Positions 6,736 through 8,234 of a stretch of 8,234 nt of DNA are shown one piece after another. This stretch comes from Actinomycetes bacterium (lineage in GTDB: Bacteria; Actinomycetota; Acidimicrobiia; Acidimicrobiales; Bog-793), in assembly GCA_021823365.1 (NCBI GenBank), contig JAKAOD010000118.1:1-8234 (forward strand), written 5' to 3'. Each line of letters begins with the position of its first letter. The first letter of the stretch is position 1. The notes beneath the pieces are model-generated. The model saw only the letters and a program-made list of their open reading frames with translations, was not told the DNA's origin and made no database searches. Position numbers and translations under genes: made by a program.

Positions 6736-7371
6736 CACCGGGCCCGGACGTTGGCGACGACAGGTGGACGATGTGTTTGACATAGCGCCTTCGGACCGAG
6801 GCCAGGTCAAGAGGTATGTGCCGTCTCCGAGCACCAGCTCCATCGGCACACATGCCAACGTGTCGAAACCTGGCACCGCCCAGATGAGTCCGAGGTTCTG
6901 ATGACATGGAGCTCCACAGCCACCAGGCAGACCTTGCATGACTACCTTGAGTACTCCGGGCGGGTGTGGTGAAAGGTGGTAAGCGTCTATCCATGTGACC
7001 TGACTTGGGTTTGATCACGCGCCAGAAGTCGGGCTTGCACGTGTCGAACGGCCGATGGTCACTATGGCCAGTAGGAGTCTCCTTGCTCGCGAGCCGCGCA
7101 CCACGTTGACCGGTCTTACTCCTACCATTGGTGGTATCGATGCTGGGAACGCCTTCCCGCGGCGCCCCCTTTCTGAGCCATTCTCATGCCCACGAGCTCG
7201 ATGATTCCGGTCTGTACAGTTCATCGGCGAAGGAGCGCCTTTTGTGGCTCTACGCAACGAGACGTGGGTGACGCCCTCAGATTCTCGCAGTAGTCGGAGT
7301 GTCCCATTGGACTCCTGAGTGGAGCAAGGGGCGCATCCGGTAGTTCTCGAATCTATGCATGCCATGGCCGA
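6736..7371. other. Lower-GC stretch without a recognisable gene
   Basis: Two 60-base blocks counted by hand gave 60% GC (6841-6900) and 53% (7201-7260), against 67% in a block inside the giant gene (5101-5160). Frames are interrupted by stops on both strands. The best small candidate is a 76-codon minus-strand ORF at 6709-6939 (ATG 6939, preceded by AAGG). It ends 18 bases before the giant gene's start and in the same frame, but its product is unrecognised and it overlaps the likely promoter. A 10-base palindrome GCTCGCGAGC lies at 7085-7094 and a TACCA/TGGTA inverted repeat at 7123-7136. The stretch resembles decayed or transferred DNA. Confidence 0.45.
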
Positions 7372-7691
7372 TCAACCGGTCCCGAGCAGATGTCGATCCC
7401 GCCCGCCGTTTCGCTGTCCGGTCTCGACCCGACGAGGGTGGTGTTGGAGGTCGGATGCGACTCGAGGTGACGCGCTGCCTCGCCCGTCCAAGCGCGGACC
7501 TCGGCGTCTCTCAAAGAGCAACGAGATCGGCCGACTGAGCCCCGACGCGTTGGCGAACTTCGGTGCGGGGAGGTAGTTGTCGGCCTGCTCACAGATGTTG
7601 AGGTACGGACACGGTCCTGGGACTGGGTGGTGAGCGCAGCGTCATGCGCGACGCGGGTATTCACCATCTCGACTTCCAGCCAGGCGACGCG
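7372..7691 (-). pseudogene. Tail of a tyrosine recombinase/integrase, broken by frameshifts
   Basis: Stitching minus-strand frames gives a continuous protein tail. VAWLEVEMVNTRVAH (7688-7644) is followed, after a shift near 7643, by CAHHPVPGPCPYLNICEQ and a NYLPAPKFAN segment (7638-7540). After a second shift comes RDAEVRAWTGEAARHL (to 7464). A third shift gives RVASDLQHHPRRVE and a TGA at 7374-7372. From memory this order (W-x-EVE, an Ala-His/Cys region, CPY-x-NICE, an acidic helix with RGW-like and E-x-ARHL elements) is the C-terminal extension found after the catalytic domain of transposon-borne tyrosine recombinases in actinobacteria. The catalytic Arg/His/Tyr domain itself is missing. 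The remnant abuts the ISL3 transposase fragment on the same strand, so this end of the window looks like successive insertions followed by decay. Family assignment is by eye. Confidence 0.55.
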
Positions 7692-7749
7692 ATCTGGCGT
7701 GATGGGCCGGTTGGACCTCGAAGACATTCCTTGATGGTGGCCGGCGCGG

Positions 7750-8234
7750 TCATGTTGACTCTTGACTGTCCCTCCAGAGCCGTCGGGTCCGGCACAAAGG
7801 CTCGTCTCTGTACCCGCGGCGCCCGAGCGCGGCGCGCTGGGTGTGTCGGCGGACGTCGTAAGGGCTTCATTGGCGAGCTTCACCTGTGAAAATGGTCCAC
7901 CGTGACCGTGACGTCGGCCAGGACCGCGAGGACGCCTTTCAGGTACCGGGCGTGGGGGTCGATGGCAACCGCCTCGACCCGCTGGCGCCAGGAGGCTTTG
8001 GCCTGGCAGAGCCAGTAGGCCACGTCTCCCGGTTCCTTCCCCACACGTCGAGTAGCTGGGCGCCTCTGACGTCGACAGATCTCGTCGCGTACAAGCTGTG
8101 GTGGTCCTTGTTCGCAGCGAGCACCTCGTGCTCGTCGATGTCGAGCGCCCGGATGCTCGCGACGCGGCCGGGATCCTCGACGAGGGGCTCCCCGTGACGT
8201 CGGAGGCAACCCATCGCCGTCGCTCACGCGAAGA
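7750..8234 (-). pseudogene. ISL3-family transposase, decayed and cut by the window edge
   Basis: Read from the right edge, the minus strand gives HGEPLVEDPGRVASIRALDI, then DEHEVLAANKDHHSLYAT and SVDVRGAQLLDV (to about 8024). After a shift comes AYWLCQAKASWRQRVEAVAI and DPHARYLKGV through TVDHFH (8029-7886). After another, VKLANEALT (7883-7857). A third shift gives DVRRHTQRAALGRRGYRDEP and RTRRLW (7857-7753), ending at TGA 7752-7750. These blocks follow the order of the DDE core in ISL3 transposases: the first acidic site in DIDEHE, the second in AIDPHARY, the VDHFH-VKLAN junction, and the VRR-LGRRG-DPL-RRL block. A TGA at 8226-8224 sits where a Trp is usual. The N-terminal zinc-finger/HTH lies beyond the window and the C-terminal third is missing, so the copy cannot be active. 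Confidence 0.8.
7750..8234 (-). mobile_element. Remnant of an ISL3-family insertion sequence
   Basis: The region is defined only by the decayed transposase it carries. I found no terminal inverted repeat or target duplication at the inner side near 7750. The outer end is outside the window, so the element's limits are unknown. The adjoining recombinase tail may be an older element that this insertion landed beside or inside. Confidence 0.55.

Noticed and set aside
5944..6780. 278-codon + strand frame spanning the start of the giant gene
   Set aside because: The translation is Arg/Gly/Ala-rich, antisense to the signal-anchor region and crosses the promoter. It is a composition artefact.
6709..6939. 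76-codon minus-strand ORF just upstream of the giant gene
   Set aside because: It has an ATG with AAGG ahead of it, but the product is unrecognised, it overlaps the TTGACA/TAGGTA promoter and it lies in the low-GC stretch. Kept only as a remark.
7217..7236. AAGG-AGCG-CCTTTT as a small terminator on the + strand
   Set aside because: The stem is only four base pairs and no gene ends nearby on that strand.
1..8234. CRISPR arrays, tRNA or rRNA genes
   Set aside because: I saw no regularly spaced direct repeats, no tRNA cloverleaf with a TTC-containing T-arm and no rRNA-like conserved sequence on either strand.

Overview
This window comes from a GC-rich bacterial chromosome. The strong preference for G/C at third codon positions, GTG starts and the gene types suggest a high-GC actinobacterium. 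An Acidimicrobiia-like lineage is possible, but nothing here fixes the taxonomy. Three regions differ in character.

Region 1 (1-936, + strand) is a small metabolic unit. It holds a 58-residue ORF of unknown function (140-316) followed after 5 bases by a stand-alone precorrin-2 dehydrogenase / sirohydrochlorin ferrochelatase (322-936), the step that makes siroheme for sulfite or nitrite reductase. A perfect 15-base palindrome (92-106) lies upstream. The genes on either side meet tail to tail across 937-1389, which has no convincing gene. It holds one GC-rich hairpin and a possible decayed coding fragment on the minus strand.

Region 2 (1390-6690, - strand) is one gene of 5.3 kb for a 1766-residue exported, probably membrane-anchored protein. 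In order it has a basic cytoplasmic tail, one hydrophobic segment, about 930 residues of Ser/Thr/Gly/Ala-rich beta repeats, a mixed helical segment, three PKD-like Ig-fold domains, and an alpha-helical C-terminal domain with no sortase or second membrane anchor. The PKD part is recognisable. The beta-repeat part and the terminal helical domain are not, and they are the best candidates here for something undescribed. A TTGACA-type promoter sits almost on top of the start, so its transcript should have a very short leader.

Region 3 (about 6736-8234) is a mobile-element graveyard of lower GC near its left side. Reading the minus strand across frames shows a broken ISL3-family transposase (7750-8234, running off the window, one nonsense codon and three frameshifts). 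Next to it is the C-terminal tail of a tyrosine recombinase (7372-7691, three frameshifts). The stretch 6736-7371 carries nothing I can name.

Regions 1 and 2 show no sign of working together: the siroheme gene and the surface protein are convergent and unrelated in function.
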